A stretch of 64,000 nucleotides of DNA, from NCBI RefSeq assembly GCF_017912555.1, contig NZ_JAERSD010000011.1:62001-126000 (forward strand), in the 5' to 3' direction. Under the pieces are notes generated by a model. It worked only from the letters and a program-made list of their open reading frames with translations, was not told the DNA's origin and did no database searches. The first letter of the stretch is position 1; each line of letters starts with the position of its first letter. Shown piece by piece: positions 47,740-55,921 of this stretch. The position numbers and the translations under genes are program-made. The DNA comes from Bacillus sp. REN3. GTDB lineage: Bacteria > Bacillota > Bacilli > Bacillales > Cytobacillaceae.

Positions 47740-47947
47740 GTTTACACCATCCTTTCGTTACTTTCATTTTAATGGCCATCGCAGATAGAGTCGGTGCTTT
47801 TTGTCACAGCAAAATCGGTTGTCATCAAAGTGTCAAATTTGTTGAAGCTGTGTATTGCCAACTTCGTGAACCTAGTTCAGCAGTGATGGATATCGTCATC
47901 TATTTAGTGTAAATCGGTTCCGGGAATAATATATCGCCATTTGAAAA

Positions 47948-47971
47948 TCCCCCTGTCAGAGTACAGGGGGA
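47948..47971 (-). terminator. terminator of the radical SAM gene
   Basis: TCCCCCTGT (47948-47956) pairs with ACAGGGGGA (47963-47971), then TTT on the minus strand. Confidence 0.7.
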
Positions 47972-47986
47972 CGACAACAGCTATAA

Positions 47987-49153
47987 TCAGACTCTTTCTT
48001 CCTTCACCCGCATAGCTTCAGGGATGTATACACAGAATGGCTCACTCTCCATGTAATCGCCTGTCACTGCGTATGTCCTGGAGCGGGATCCGCCGCAGAC
48101 GTACCGGAATTCACAAACCCCGCACTTTCCTTTGTAGTTGTCAGGGCTGCGAAGATCTTTGAAAATTCGGGACTCCCGATAAATTTCCGCCAAAGGTCTT
48201 TCACGTACGTTCCCGCCAACCAGCGGAAGCAACCCCGATGGCATGACATCACCTGTATGCGAGACAAAAACGAACCCGTTTCCATCATTCACTCCTTTTG
48301 GAGCACGTTTCAATCCATCGATAACCGATGCCATATCCTTCGTTAGTGTATCTTCATAGCGGATTTCACTCTTGTCTACGATGTGCTCGCGTGCTTTTTG
48401 CTGGAATACCACACGTCGATAATGCTGGGCTGCTGTTGTTTTTATATCATATGGAGCGGTCTTGCTAAGTTCATAAAGCCAGCGGAAGACCTTTTCATGC
48501 TCAGCAGGTGACAGGCATGCATCTAACTGTCCGCGTCCAGTCGGAACAAGCAGGAAAATGTACCACATGACGACTTTCAGTTCTTTCATCAGTTCGGCCA
48601 TTTGTTCAAGATGGTCATAATTATACTTAGAAATTACCGTATTTAGCTGAAGGGGCATATTCAATTCGTTCAGGTACTTGACTTTCTCAATCGTCAAGTC
48701 GAAGGATCCAGGAGTACCGCGAAAGTAATCATGGATTTCCGGTGTCGGCCCATCAAGGCTGAAAGCCCATCGGGAGAGGCCTACTTCTTTTGCGCGCTCC
48801 ATTTTTTCCTTAGTCACATTATCCGTGGCACTTGGAGTCATTGAAACCCGCATCCCTTTTTTGATCGCATACTCTGCAAGGTCAAACAAATCTTCCCGCA
48901 TCATGCAGTCTCCACCTGTAAAAACAAGCATAGGATTGTTCATTTCATAAATCTGATCAATCAGCTTGATTCCTTCCTCGGGACTCAATTCACGAGGATC
49001 CGGTTTATTCTGGGCATCGGCGCGGCAGTGTACGCATTTGAGCTGGCATGCCCTCGTCACTTCCCAAATTACGATATAAGGATTTTCGTTAAAATCAATC
49101 ATCCCTGGATGTCCTGCCATCTGCCCAGACTCCTGTCCATGTCCATGCATCAT
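47987..49153 (-). CDS. radical SAM/SPASM protein (TIGR04053-like)
   Basis: A 388-residue radical SAM enzyme. The 4Fe-4S motif is TRACQLKCVHCRA (CxxxCxxC, about 35-45); GGDCMMREDLFDLAEYA and FSLDGPTPEIHDYFRG follow. The C-terminal SPASM region CGVCEFRYVCGGSRSRTYA with a later Cys holds one or two more clusters. The set fits TIGR04053, a branch near the haem-biosynthesis enzymes AhbD and NirJ. The first 20 residues are His/Gly/Met-rich. GGTGATG precedes ATG 49153. No peptide precursor gene is adjacent, so a peptide-modifying role lacks support. The substrate is unknown. Confidence 0.88.
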   Translation of the reverse strand: MMHGHGQESGQMAGHPGMIDFNENPYIVIWEVTRACQLKCVHCRADAQNKPDPRELSPEEGIKLIDQIYEMNNPMLVFTGGDCMMREDLFDLAEYAIKKGMRVSMTPSATDNVTKEKMERAKEVGLSRWAFSLDGPTPEIHDYFRGTPGSFDLTIEKVKYLNELNMPLQLNTVISKYNYDHLEQMAELMKELKVVMWYIFLLVPTGRGQLDACLSPAEHEKVFRWLYELSKTAPYDIKTTAAQHYRRVVFQQKAREHIVDKSEIRYEDTLTKDMASVIDGLKRAPKGVNDGNGFVFVSHTGDVMPSGLLPLVGGNVRERPLAEIYRESRIFKDLRSPDNYKGKCGVCEFRYVCGGSRSRTYAVTGDYMESEPFCVYIPEAMRVKEERV

Positions 49154-49436
49154 TCATCACCATACTTTTTATTATTTTACCTATATTATAAAATTCAGAT
49201 GCCAGGATGAACGGATGTATTGTTACAAATATTCTACAATCGGAAGGTTTATTATTTTTGAATAGGATTATATATGTTCCCTTAAATTCATGTAGACCTT
49301 CAGCAATCATTGAAGTTTAGGCTATCTTTCTGTTCTTAATTAAGAAAAATATTATGCTTTATGAAACTTTCATCCCCTTAGTAACGTCTAAATATATGGA
49401 TAGTCAGGTGATTTTTGGAAAGAGGGGGATGATGTT

Positions 49437-49904
49437 TTGAAGAAATCAACAATTTTGTGTACTTGCGCTGTTTTCTTCACTCTTCTCATTTCTGGCCTGG
49501 CCGCCTACAGCCAATTTGAACCTGAACCCCCGTCATTAATGCTCTTTATTGATGACCACCCTGTGAAGATGAAGCCGGGTACCTATTCACTCGAGAAGTG
49601 GGGAAGGGCCGCTATATCTGACACCCCCTCTGATCCTGCAGCGATTGTCAGGGAATACAATTCTATCGTAGTTTCTAATTTAAACCATCTTTCTTTCAAA
49701 TTCGATGAAGAGCCGCAGTCGGTAAAATATTATCTCTGGGAAATGGCCACTGGCAAGCTTGAATGCAAAGGATTCGAAAAGAAACAGCTTAAACTCATGG
49801 ATACAAATGTTCCACAGGGGGAATACGCGCTCGAAGTTCGAGCAACATGGGAAAGCGGATATGTCTTTTATCACGCGAGGATATCAATAGAAACGGATAA
49901 TTGA
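49437..49904 (+). CDS. exported hypothetical protein (155 aa)
   Basis: A 155-residue protein with a signal peptide or N-terminal anchor (ILCTCAVFFTLLISGLAAYS). The rest is a compact beta-rich domain (SLMLFIDDHPVKMKPGTYSL; GEYALEVRATWESGYVFYHA) resembling an immunoglobulin-like or carbohydrate-binding fold. Start TTG 49437 follows AGAGGGGGA. Single gene with a terminator immediately behind. No family recognised. Confidence 0.72.
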   Translation: MKKSTILCTCAVFFTLLISGLAAYSQFEPEPPSLMLFIDDHPVKMKPGTYSLEKWGRAAISDTPSDPAAIVREYNSIVVSNLNHLSFKFDEEPQSVKYYLWEMATGKLECKGFEKKQLKLMDTNVPQGEYALEVRATWESGYVFYHARISIETDN

Positions 49905-49943
49905 ACCATCATTTGCTGCTATGCAGGCAAGATGGTTTTTTTT
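49904..49943 (+). terminator. rho-independent terminator
   Basis: AACCATC (49904-49910) pairs with GATGGTT (49931-49937), with an inner TTGC/GCAA pair; T8 follows. Confidence 0.8.
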
Positions 49944-49945
49944 AT

Positions 49946-49974
49946 GCATAAATTACTCAAAATAGCTCAAGTTA
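49946..49974 (+). promoter_or_regulatory. weak candidate forespore (sigma-G-like) promoter
   Basis: GCATA (49946-49950), 17 nt, CAAGTTA (49968-49974). This partly matches sigma-G sites (GHATR, CATNHTA), with two mismatches in the -10. It lies before the DUF1657/2Duf spore cluster. Confidence 0.3.
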
Positions 49975-50009
49975 ATTATGACAAACTCAAATGAAAAGGG
50001 GGAATACCC

Positions 50010-50213
50010 ATGACCGTAGGGACTCAGATTAAACAGACACTCGCTGGTTTGAAAAGTGCACAGGCGAGCTTCGAAACATTCGCGTTAGGAACTGAAAACC
50101 AGCAGGCTAAACAGCTCTATCAAGCAGCTGCTCAACAGACGCAGGCGATTATCGATAGCATTCAGCCTCGATTACAGGAAATAGAACAGGAAGAACCGCA
50201 GTATAAAGCATGA
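50010..50213 (+). CDS. DUF1657 small protein
   Basis: A 67-residue helical protein, MTVGTQIKQTLAGLKSAQAS with FALGTENQQAKQLYQAAAQQ and the tail EEPQYKA. DUF1657 proteins lie in the spoVA-2mob operons of Bacillus that raise spore heat resistance. AAAGGGGGAATACCC precedes ATG 50010. It is first of three genes that all carry this module. Confidence 0.9.
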   Translation: MTVGTQIKQTLAGLKSAQASFETFALGTENQQAKQLYQAAAQQTQAIIDSIQPRLQEIEQEEPQYKA

Positions 50214-50267
50214 GAAGCATGGGGAGGGGTAACCCCCCTTTTTTATTTAGCTAGTGGGGTGAATTGC

Positions 50268-50471
50268 ATGACGGTGGCAGCAAATGTTAAACAATGTGTT
50301 TCAACGCTTAAAACTATAGAAGCCCAACTATCCATCCTGGCGCTTAATTCCAATGTGACGGAAGCAAGCAGAGCTTTTCACGAAACAATGCTTGTCCTCA
50401 GTGAAATTAGGACAGATATCCAAAAACGGGAAAAACAGCTTGAAGCAGAAGAGCCACAATACAAAGGTTAG
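50268..50471 (+). CDS. DUF1657 small protein, divergent paralogue
   Basis: A 67-residue paralogue of the preceding gene: starts MTVAANVKQCVSTLKTIEAQ, ends EEPQYKG. The middle part is diverged, keeping LK, FAL-like LAL and the EEPQYK tail. GTG 50259 overlaps the GGGG site; ATG 50268, eight bases further, is the start. Lies 54 bp after its paralogue and 17 bp before the 2Duf gene. Confidence 0.85.
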   Translation: MTVAANVKQCVSTLKTIEAQLSILALNSNVTEASRAFHETMLVLSEIRTDIQKREKQLEAEEPQYKG

Positions 50472-50488
50472 GTTCTGGAGGTAAACAT

Positions 50489-51349
50489 ATGACTGAATGG
50501 ACACAAATCATCATACGGTCAATCTTATTCGTGATCACCTTATTTGCGATCACCAAGCTGGGCGGGAAAAAGCAGCTGGCAGAACTCTCTTTTTTTGAAT
50601 ATGTTTCTGGTATTACGGTCGGAAGCATTGCGGGTGAAGTCATCATGGGGCTTGAAGCTAATATATTCCACGGTGTTTTAGCGGTTTTGATTTTTGGCGG
50701 TTTTACTTACCTGGTTGATGTACTTGGAATGAAAAGCAAATCTTTCAGGAACCTCATCGATGGAAAAGCAAGTGTATTGATCCAGGATGGTAAAATTCTT
50801 GAGGAAAATATGAAAAAGGAAAAGTACACAATCGATGAGCTTAATTCACTGTTAAGGCAAAAAGATGTATTCAAAGTGTCAGATGTGGAGTTTGCGGTGC
50901 TTGAACCAAAGGGTGACTTAAGTGTTCTTTTGAAAAGGGACAAGCAGCCAGTTACCCCTTCTGACCTTGGAATCCAGGTTGCTCCCGAAAAAGAGACTAA
51001 AACAATCATCATGGACGGTAAGATAATGAACGACCCTTTGTCAGAAGCAGGGAAAAACCGAGGCTGGCTTGATAATGAACTCGCAAAGTTAGGAGTTACA
51101 ATTGAAAATGTCTTCATGGGGCAGGTGGATTCAGCAGGACAGCTAATTGTCGATACATATGACGATAAAATCACTATTCCGACCCCACAGCCAAAACAGC
51201 AGCTCCTGGCAATGATGAAAAAATGCCAGGCTGATCTCGAGCTTTTTGCATTGGAAACAGAGTCTCTTGAAGCGAAGGAAATGTACAACAAGAATGCAGA
51301 AAGACTGCTATTAGCAATTGAAAAAACTAAGCGCTATCTTAAAAATTGA
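50489..51349 (+). CDS. 2Duf protein: DUF421 (YetF-type) membrane protein with C-terminal DUF1657-like module
   Basis: A 286-residue protein. Three N-terminal membrane helices (IIIRSILFVITLFAITKLGG; GKKQLAELSFFEYVSGITVG; FHGVLAVLIFGGFTYLVDVL) are followed by two cytoplasmic YetF/DUF421 subdomains (KASVLIQDGKILEENMKKEK; NVFMGQVDSAGQLIVDTYDD). Residues 230-286 (KQQLLAMMKKCQADLELFAL, LEAKEMYNKNAERLL) look like a third DUF1657 copy. This two-domain structure is that of 2Duf, a spore inner-membrane protein encoded in spoVA-2mob operons and linked to higher spore heat resistance. Here the spoVAC/D/E genes are absent. GGAGG precedes ATG 50489. Confidence 0.88.
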   Translation: MTEWTQIIIRSILFVITLFAITKLGGKKQLAELSFFEYVSGITVGSIAGEVIMGLEANIFHGVLAVLIFGGFTYLVDVLGMKSKSFRNLIDGKASVLIQDGKILEENMKKEKYTIDELNSLLRQKDVFKVSDVEFAVLEPKGDLSVLLKRDKQPVTPSDLGIQVAPEKETKTIIMDGKIMNDPLSEAGKNRGWLDNELAKLGVTIENVFMGQVDSAGQLIVDTYDDKITIPTPQPKQQLLAMMKKCQADLELFALETESLEAKEMYNKNAERLLLAIEKTKRYLKN

Positions 51350-51479
51350 CACTGTTGTCTCAAACATAATAAAAAGGCTTCTGCCTGTATACAATTTCCG
51401 GTATAAACGGGCAGAGCCATTCAGATAATATCCAATAAGGGATTCTTGCGAGAATCCTTAAGGAAGGGGTGTTGGTAAT

Positions 51480-51881
51480 TTGAGAAATGCTTGGATGAAA
51501 TTGCTCATGAATTCGAATATTCCTCAAAATGTTTTGAAAAAGTTTGGTTACAAAAGACGAAAAAATCGTTCCATGACCTATTCATTATTTGGAATAGCTG
51601 CCAGCGCAGCTGCGGCTTACGCTCTGAGGAACAGGATGGGGGGAATGCGAAGGTTTTTTCAAAATACCAATATAGCTGGTGGCATGAAGTCTGCCTTCCA
51701 ACAGGCTTCTGCTGCGAACCTGGCTGAATTCGCAAAGGAACTTTCCCCTGGAATAAACAGTAAAAACCAGGATACTCAAGGGGAAAAAGGCCAAGCCACC
51801 AATGATCTCGATTTTGCTGGCAGTAAATTCATGAAGCAAACAACTGAATCCCTAGTCGGGACTGAGGGAACAAAAAACTAA
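51480..51881 (+). CDS. small hypothetical protein, DUF3918-like
   Basis: A 133-residue protein with a basic N-terminus, one hydrophobic Ala-rich stretch (SMTYSLFGIAASAAAAYALR) and a disordered Gln/Lys/Asn tail. The hydrophobic stretch and following RNRMGGMRRFF resemble short Bacillus DUF3918 proteins. Start TTG 51480 after AAGGGGTG. A 40-bp inverted repeat (51372-51414, GGCT..CTGCC/GGCAGAGCC) lies upstream in the gap behind 2Duf. Possibly spore-related by position only. Confidence 0.7.
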   Translation: MRNAWMKLLMNSNIPQNVLKKFGYKRRKNRSMTYSLFGIAASAAAAYALRNRMGGMRRFFQNTNIAGGMKSAFQQASAANLAEFAKELSPGINSKNQDTQGEKGQATNDLDFAGSKFMKQTTESLVGTEGTKN

Positions 51882-51913
51882 GATAAAACAATAGGGAAAT
51901 TAAAAGGAACCAT

Positions 51914-51942
51914 AAAACCCGCTTTAATGAGCGGGCTTTTTC
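51914..51942 (+). terminator. rho-independent terminator
   Basis: CCCGCT (51918-51923) pairs with AGCGGG (51930-51935), followed by C and T5. Confidence 0.85.
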
Positions 51943-52276
51943 ATGGAAAAAGGATGATTATATTTGTCATGAATTCGTGAATATTTTAGGGTGTTGCTCA
52001 CTTGATGATCTTTTCATTTGGTCATTATGACATATAAGAAAGCTTTTACATTGATATTAAGATTATGTTTCAAAAACATTACAAAAAAATGCGTTTGTTA
52101 CAGTCATAACCTTCATTGTTGTTGTAATTATAAGGGTTCTATGTACGTGTCATGCAGAGAGGGATGAATTCAGTAATGGGAAAATATCCCTTCTAATCCA
52201 GGTTTTATTAATACCAATCTAGTTTAGGAAACTCTAGTATAAATTTGTAAAAGAAATAGAAGGAGTTGCTAACAAC
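51943..52276 (+). other. long leader region of the LysM hydrolase gene
   Basis: AT-rich, no ORF. It holds TTGTTGTAATTATAAG near 52115 and the inverted pair GGGAAAATATCCC near 52179-52191. Autolysin genes of this kind are often under WalR or SigI/SigH control; I did not find a proper pair of WalR boxes. Confidence 0.4.
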
Positions 52277-53272
52277 ATGAAGAAACAGCTTTTGACGGTG
52301 GCTGCTACGGCAGGAATTTTGTTTACATCTTTTAATGGTACTGCTAGCGCACATAGCAATGTGCATACAGTGAAACCTGGTGATTCTCTTTGGAAGGTTT
52401 CTCGTACCTACAATGTTACTATCAATCAATTGAAATCTTGGAACAAACTTTCAAGCTCAGTCATTTACGTGAATCAAACATTATCCATTACCCCTCCACA
52501 CAACCAAATTGAGGCAGAGGCTGAGATGATAGCAAAATCTGTCTATACCGTTAGACCCGGAGATACTTTATGGGAGATTTCAAAAAAATATCGCACTTCA
52601 ATCGGTTCATTGAAGTCATTGAACGGACTCCGATCAGATGTTATTCGGCCGGGACAAAAACTGAAGGTTTCTGGAACCTTACCTAAAACCGTAAAATCAG
52701 CAGTGAAATCTTCGGGCAGTTATACTGTCAGAAGGGGAGACAACCTTTCCACTATCGCGGTTCGCCATAATTTATCGCTTTCCGCCTTAAAATCTATCAA
52801 TAAACTGAAATCTGATGTTATTTATCCTGGACAGAAATTAATTTTATCAATGAATATATCCGGGCCTTTACGCTCTGTAACAAAGACATCGAGCTCGCAG
52901 ACCCCAGCAGCTTCAACTTCAAGAGCACTGGTTTCAGAAGCAAAGAAATACATTGGAACCCCATATGTCTGGGCTGGAAGCACTCCGTCCGGCTTTGACT
53001 GCAGCGGGTACTTGAACTATGTATTCGGAAAAAAAGGCATTTCCATTCCACGTACCGTAGCTTCAATCTGGAAAGCAACAAAAACCGTCTCTTCACCGCG
53101 AGTCGGCGACCTGGTATTCTTTGAGACGTACAAGCCTGGTCCATCGCATGCAGGTATATACCTTGGCCATAATAAATTTATTCACGCAGGCACTTCCAGA
53201 GGCGTTGAAATCAGCGATCTGACCAATTCTTATTGGAGTCCTCGATTCCTTGGCGCAAAGACAACTTTTTAA
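52277..53272 (+). CDS. secreted peptidoglycan hydrolase, 3x LysM + NlpC/P60 (LytE/CwlS type)
   Basis: A 331-residue DL-endopeptidase that cuts murein stem peptides. A signal peptide ends at ASAHS (about 26). Three LysM domains follow (HTVKPGDSLWKVSRTYNVTI; YTVRPGDTLWEISKKYRTSI; YTVRRGDNLSTIAVRHNLSL), then a Ser/Thr linker and an NlpC/P60 domain from about 215 with catalytic Cys in GFDCSGYLNYVF, His in PSHAGIYLG and His in FIHAGTS. AAGGAGTTGCTAACAAC precedes ATG 52277. It functions in growth-related wall turnover or cell separation. The symbol is withheld because several paralogues share this layout. Confidence 0.94.
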   Translation: MKKQLLTVAATAGILFTSFNGTASAHSNVHTVKPGDSLWKVSRTYNVTINQLKSWNKLSSSVIYVNQTLSITPPHNQIEAEAEMIAKSVYTVRPGDTLWEISKKYRTSIGSLKSLNGLRSDVIRPGQKLKVSGTLPKTVKSAVKSSGSYTVRRGDNLSTIAVRHNLSLSALKSINKLKSDVIYPGQKLILSMNISGPLRSVTKTSSSQTPAASTSRALVSEAKKYIGTPYVWAGSTPSGFDCSGYLNYVFGKKGISIPRTVASIWKATKTVSSPRVGDLVFFETYKPGPSHAGIYLGHNKFIHAGTSRGVEISDLTNSYWSPRFLGAKTTF

Positions 53273-53296
53273 GCAATACCCTGAATGATCCTATTT

Positions 53297-53320
53297 AAAA
53301 CCTCCTTTTGGGGGTTTTTC
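53297..53320 (+). terminator. rho-independent terminator
   Basis: AAACCTCC pairs with GGGGGTTT (one G-T pair) across TTTT, then T-run. Confidence 0.85.
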
Positions 53321-53488
53321 TTATAATAGAAAAAATAGTTTGCTTCTTGGCTTAAAATTTGTAATAACCTTCGGGCATGGCGTATAATCCAATTAAAATC
53401 TATTTGCTGAGATGTCAGTGAAATGAATCGATTTCCATCTTTTGGTACATAGAATTCTGGGAGTTTATAGATTTGGAGGCTAAGGAAA

Positions 53489-53845
53489 GTGAGAATTCCT
53501 ATTCTGAAATTGAAAGAATATTTGCTAGTATCCATTCAAGTCGAACTGGATGACCAGACTGTCCTGACTTTCCAGGAGGATCTTCTGAATAAAATAAAAG
53601 ATACAGGCGCAAAAGGGGTGGTCATCGACCTTACGTCTGTTGATATGGTTGATTCTTTCATTGCCAAAGTGTTGGGCGATGTCATTGTGATGACTGGATT
53701 GATGGGTACAAAAGCTGTCCTGACAGGAATCCAGCCAGCTGTAGCCATTACCTTGATCGAACTAGGGATTACAATGGAGAATGTGCACACAGCTCTTGAC
53801 CTTGAACAGGGAATTTCGATACTAAGCCATTTGTTAGAGGGTTAG
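53489..53845 (+). CDS. rsbS: stressosome antagonist RsbS (STAS domain)
   Basis: A 118-residue STAS protein. The start [20 protein letters not shown] and the phosphorylation block [17 protein letters not shown] match B. subtilis RsbS; the Ser in VDS is the site RsbT phosphorylates. RsbS with RsbR forms the stressosome core that holds the kinase RsbT until stress. GTG 53489 follows AAGGAAA. It precedes rsbT by four bases. The usual rsbR upstream is missing; an RsbR-like STAS gene lies at 60557. Confidence 0.93.
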   Translation: MRIPILKLKEYLLVSIQVELDDQTVLTFQEDLLNKIKDTGAKGVVIDLTSVDMVDSFIAKVLGDVIVMTGLMGTKAVLTGIQPAVAITLIELGITMENVHTALDLEQGISILSHLLEG

Positions 53846-53849
53846 CCAT

Positions 53850-54251
53850 ATGATAGAACCGATAGTGATTGAGATAAAAAATGAATTTGATATCGTGCTT
53901 GCGCGCCAAAAAGGCAGGGAAGTCTCAAAGGAGCTTCAATTTGGCGTAGTCGATCAGTCAAGAATCACCACTGCCATTTCCGAATTGGCAAGGAACATCT
54001 ATCTGTATGCCGGAAGCGGCCAAGTCACCATCAGTGTTCTGGAGGAAAACGGAAAAAGAGGTATCGAGATACAGGCCAATGACAACGGACCTGGAATCCA
54101 TGATATTCGCTCGATCCTCCAGGACGGTTATTCAACTTCTGGGGGACTGGGAGCGGGGCTCCCGGGAGTCCGAAGGCTGATGGATAGTTTTGATATTGAT
54201 TCAATACCTGGATCTGGAACAACAGTCACGATTATCAAATGGGTACGCTAA
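53850..54251 (+). CDS. rsbT: serine/threonine kinase RsbT
   Basis: A 133-residue GHKL-fold kinase. The N box ITTAISELARNIYLYAG, G1 block NDNGPGI and the lid GLGAGLPGVRRLMD are typical for RsbT. It phosphorylates RsbS and RsbR, is set free, and then binds RsbU. Downstream rsbU, rsbV, rsbW and sigB, which follow in B. subtilis, are absent; after the stop comes a 320-bp gene-free gap. The output partner must be encoded elsewhere or differ. Confidence 0.94.
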   Translation: MIEPIVIEIKNEFDIVLARQKGREVSKELQFGVVDQSRITTAISELARNIYLYAGSGQVTISVLEENGKRGIEIQANDNGPGIHDIRSILQDGYSTSGGLGAGLPGVRRLMDSFDIDSIPGSGTTVTIIKWVR

Positions 54252-54536
54252 AGCCCATGATGGATCCCGACTACTTAATGATGAAAATCCGTGGGTTTTC
54301 CATAGATGTTTTGAATCAATATTAGGACTCTCTTGTATTATGTTATCTGCAAATCCGGATCATTTTTGATTGCACTAGACAGCTCTCCCTATGTAGTCTT
54401 TCCGGTCTCAGGCGGTTCCCGCGGAAGGGAACCACTTGATTATGGATTACTTTTCGAGGGGACGTATATTCAAATATTCATTAACCATTTTATTCTCCTC
54501 CGCGTAATCTCCACACTTGCCTATCACATTTCCACC
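54252..54536. other. intergenic stretch behind rsbT
   Basis: No ORF with a start signal. A perfect inverted repeat GGTTCCC-GCGGAA-GGGAACC lies at about 54413-54432; there is no T-run. No obvious sigB operon remnants. Confidence 0.4.
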
Positions 54537-54573
54537 AAAAAAGGATGTCCCCTTTTTGCGGAACATCCTTTTG
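54537..54573 (-). terminator. terminator for the BA3454-like gene
   Basis: AAGGATGT and ACATCCTT pair across a 14-nt loop; T6 on the minus strand. Confidence 0.75.
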
Positions 54574-54574
54574 T

Positions 54575-54713
54575 TTATTCGATCGTCCATTGTTTTAAAA
54601 CTTGCTGTCTTGCCATTTCCAGGATTTCTTCCTCTGAAACAGATTTGTCGGCAATGACATTCGTTAAATAATGCTTTCCTTTATGGTCCACGCTTACAGT
54701 TACTTCTCTCATT
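54575..54713 (-). pseudogene. BA3454-family small stress protein, frameshifted
   Basis: From ATG 54713 (AAAGGA, spacing 9) the minus strand reads MREVTVSVDHKGKHYLT, then goes out of frame. Dropping one A from the AAA at 54662-54664 restores NVIADKSVSEEEILEMARQQ and VLKQWTIE, stop, which has the shape of the BA3454 stress-response family (about 45 residues, ending in KQW). A terminator follows at the expected place. The lesion may be real or a sequencing error in a short homopolymer. Confidence 0.6.
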
Positions 54714-54858
54714 GTACATTGTCCTTTCTTTCTATGTTTTCTGTGTTAGAAATATAACCAGTTTTCGAGAATATTAAACATGGGACCGCAATCAGATGAA
54801 AGTATGCCCTTTCTGGAAGAGGGAACAGAGAACTATGCAAAACACCAGGAAGGATATA

Positions 54859-55011
54859 ATGGACATAGAATATAACAAAAAGCAGCAAAATCCCATTGGG
54901 TATCCACAAGAAAACCCAGGCAATGACAAGAAGAGTGACGATCTCAAAGATCAGAGCAGGCTGCCTCATCAGCAAAACAGATTGAAGGACCAAGAAAATT
55001 CAAGAAGATGA
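54859..55011 (+). CDS. small hydrophilic hypothetical protein (50 aa)
   Basis: A 50-residue charged protein, MDIEYNKKQQNPIGYPQENP onwards, without hydrophobic segments. AGGAAGG lies five bases before ATG 54859. An earlier in-frame ATG at 54835 has a weaker site. Unrecognised; the Asn/Gln/Lys-rich, disordered composition is common in small Bacillus sporulation or stress proteins. Confidence 0.45.
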   Translation: MDIEYNKKQQNPIGYPQENPGNDKKSDDLKDQSRLPHQQNRLKDQENSRR

Positions 55012-55181
55012 TTTTACGAGGATAGCCCTTTGGCTTTCCTTTTTTCATGAGGAGCGTTCAGTTCTTCCGACTCAAGACGATGTTTAGAAATCACACAATT
55101 TCACATATTCTTTTGATTTTATTCAGATATTTGTTAGTTACATTATAGTCGTAAGGAAATCGATTGAAGGAGTGATTTGTG

Positions 55182-55826
55182 ATGAAGAAAAAAACATTGT
55201 TCTTGGGAGCAGCATTGATAATTGCAGTTCCAAGCTTTGTAGCTGCAGAGGGCCTTTTGGTGAATCGGACAGATGCCAGTGCCCCTTTATCCGTCCAGGA
55301 AAATGGCGGTCAGACGCTTGTTGATTGTACCGGCGACCGCAGGATGGATGGAGGATTTGGCAGAGGAATGCAGCAAGGAAAAGGACAAGGCAGAATGGGA
55401 ATGCAGCAAGGACAGGGAGGGCAGTTTGCCGACAGAAGCGCGGAACTCCTTGACCTCGTCGGAAAATATAGTCCCTCAACTGTTGATGAGTGGAAAAAGA
55501 TAATAGATGAACGTGAAAAACTGAAGGAAGATTGGCTAAGTCCCGACTATGATGAAGCAAGACAAAAATATATGGAAGAAAGACATGCAGCAATGCAGGC
55601 GTTCCGGGACCAGTTTGCCAAAGGTGAAATCACCAGGGAAGAGATGAGAGAGAAATTGTTCATCGAAAAAGGAAACCAAGGACAACGTGGAATGTATTCA
55701 AATTTGCAGGCTGCAGTCGCTGAGAATGATAAGGACGAGGCTGCAAAGATCCTGGGTCAGATGCTTGATCAGTTCAAGGAGCGAAATGACGATCTTAAAA
55801 AACGTCTTGAAGATGTAAAAAAATAA
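55182..55826 (+). CDS. secreted Met/Gly/Gln-rich protein
   Basis: A 214-residue exported protein. The signal peptide is KKKTLFLGAALIIAVPSFVA (cut near AAEG). Residues 55-90 are Met-, Gly- and Gln-rich (FGRGMQQGKGQGRMGMQQGQ). The C-terminal half is long charged helix (DEWKKIIDEREKLKEDWLSP; EEMREKL; DDLKKRLEDVKK), resembling Spy/CpxP chaperones in general layout though not in motif. Both GTG 55179 and ATG 55182 are possible; AAGGAG is nine bases from the ATG. It lies directly before cssR-cssS and may be its target or a regulator. Confidence 0.75.
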   Translation: MKKKTLFLGAALIIAVPSFVAAEGLLVNRTDASAPLSVQENGGQTLVDCTGDRRMDGGFGRGMQQGKGQGRMGMQQGQGGQFADRSAELLDLVGKYSPSTVDEWKKIIDEREKLKEDWLSPDYDEARQKYMEERHAAMQAFRDQFAKGEITREEMREKLFIEKGNQGQRGMYSNLQAAVAENDKDEAAKILGQMLDQFKERNDDLKKRLEDVKK

Positions 55827-55921
55827 GAAGTTAACTTGAAAATGATCAAGTATAATGGAGATAGACATGAAGGGGACGGGCTGGAAATGCGTCCTCTTTT
55901 TCATTTTTGGAGGGGACCGCA

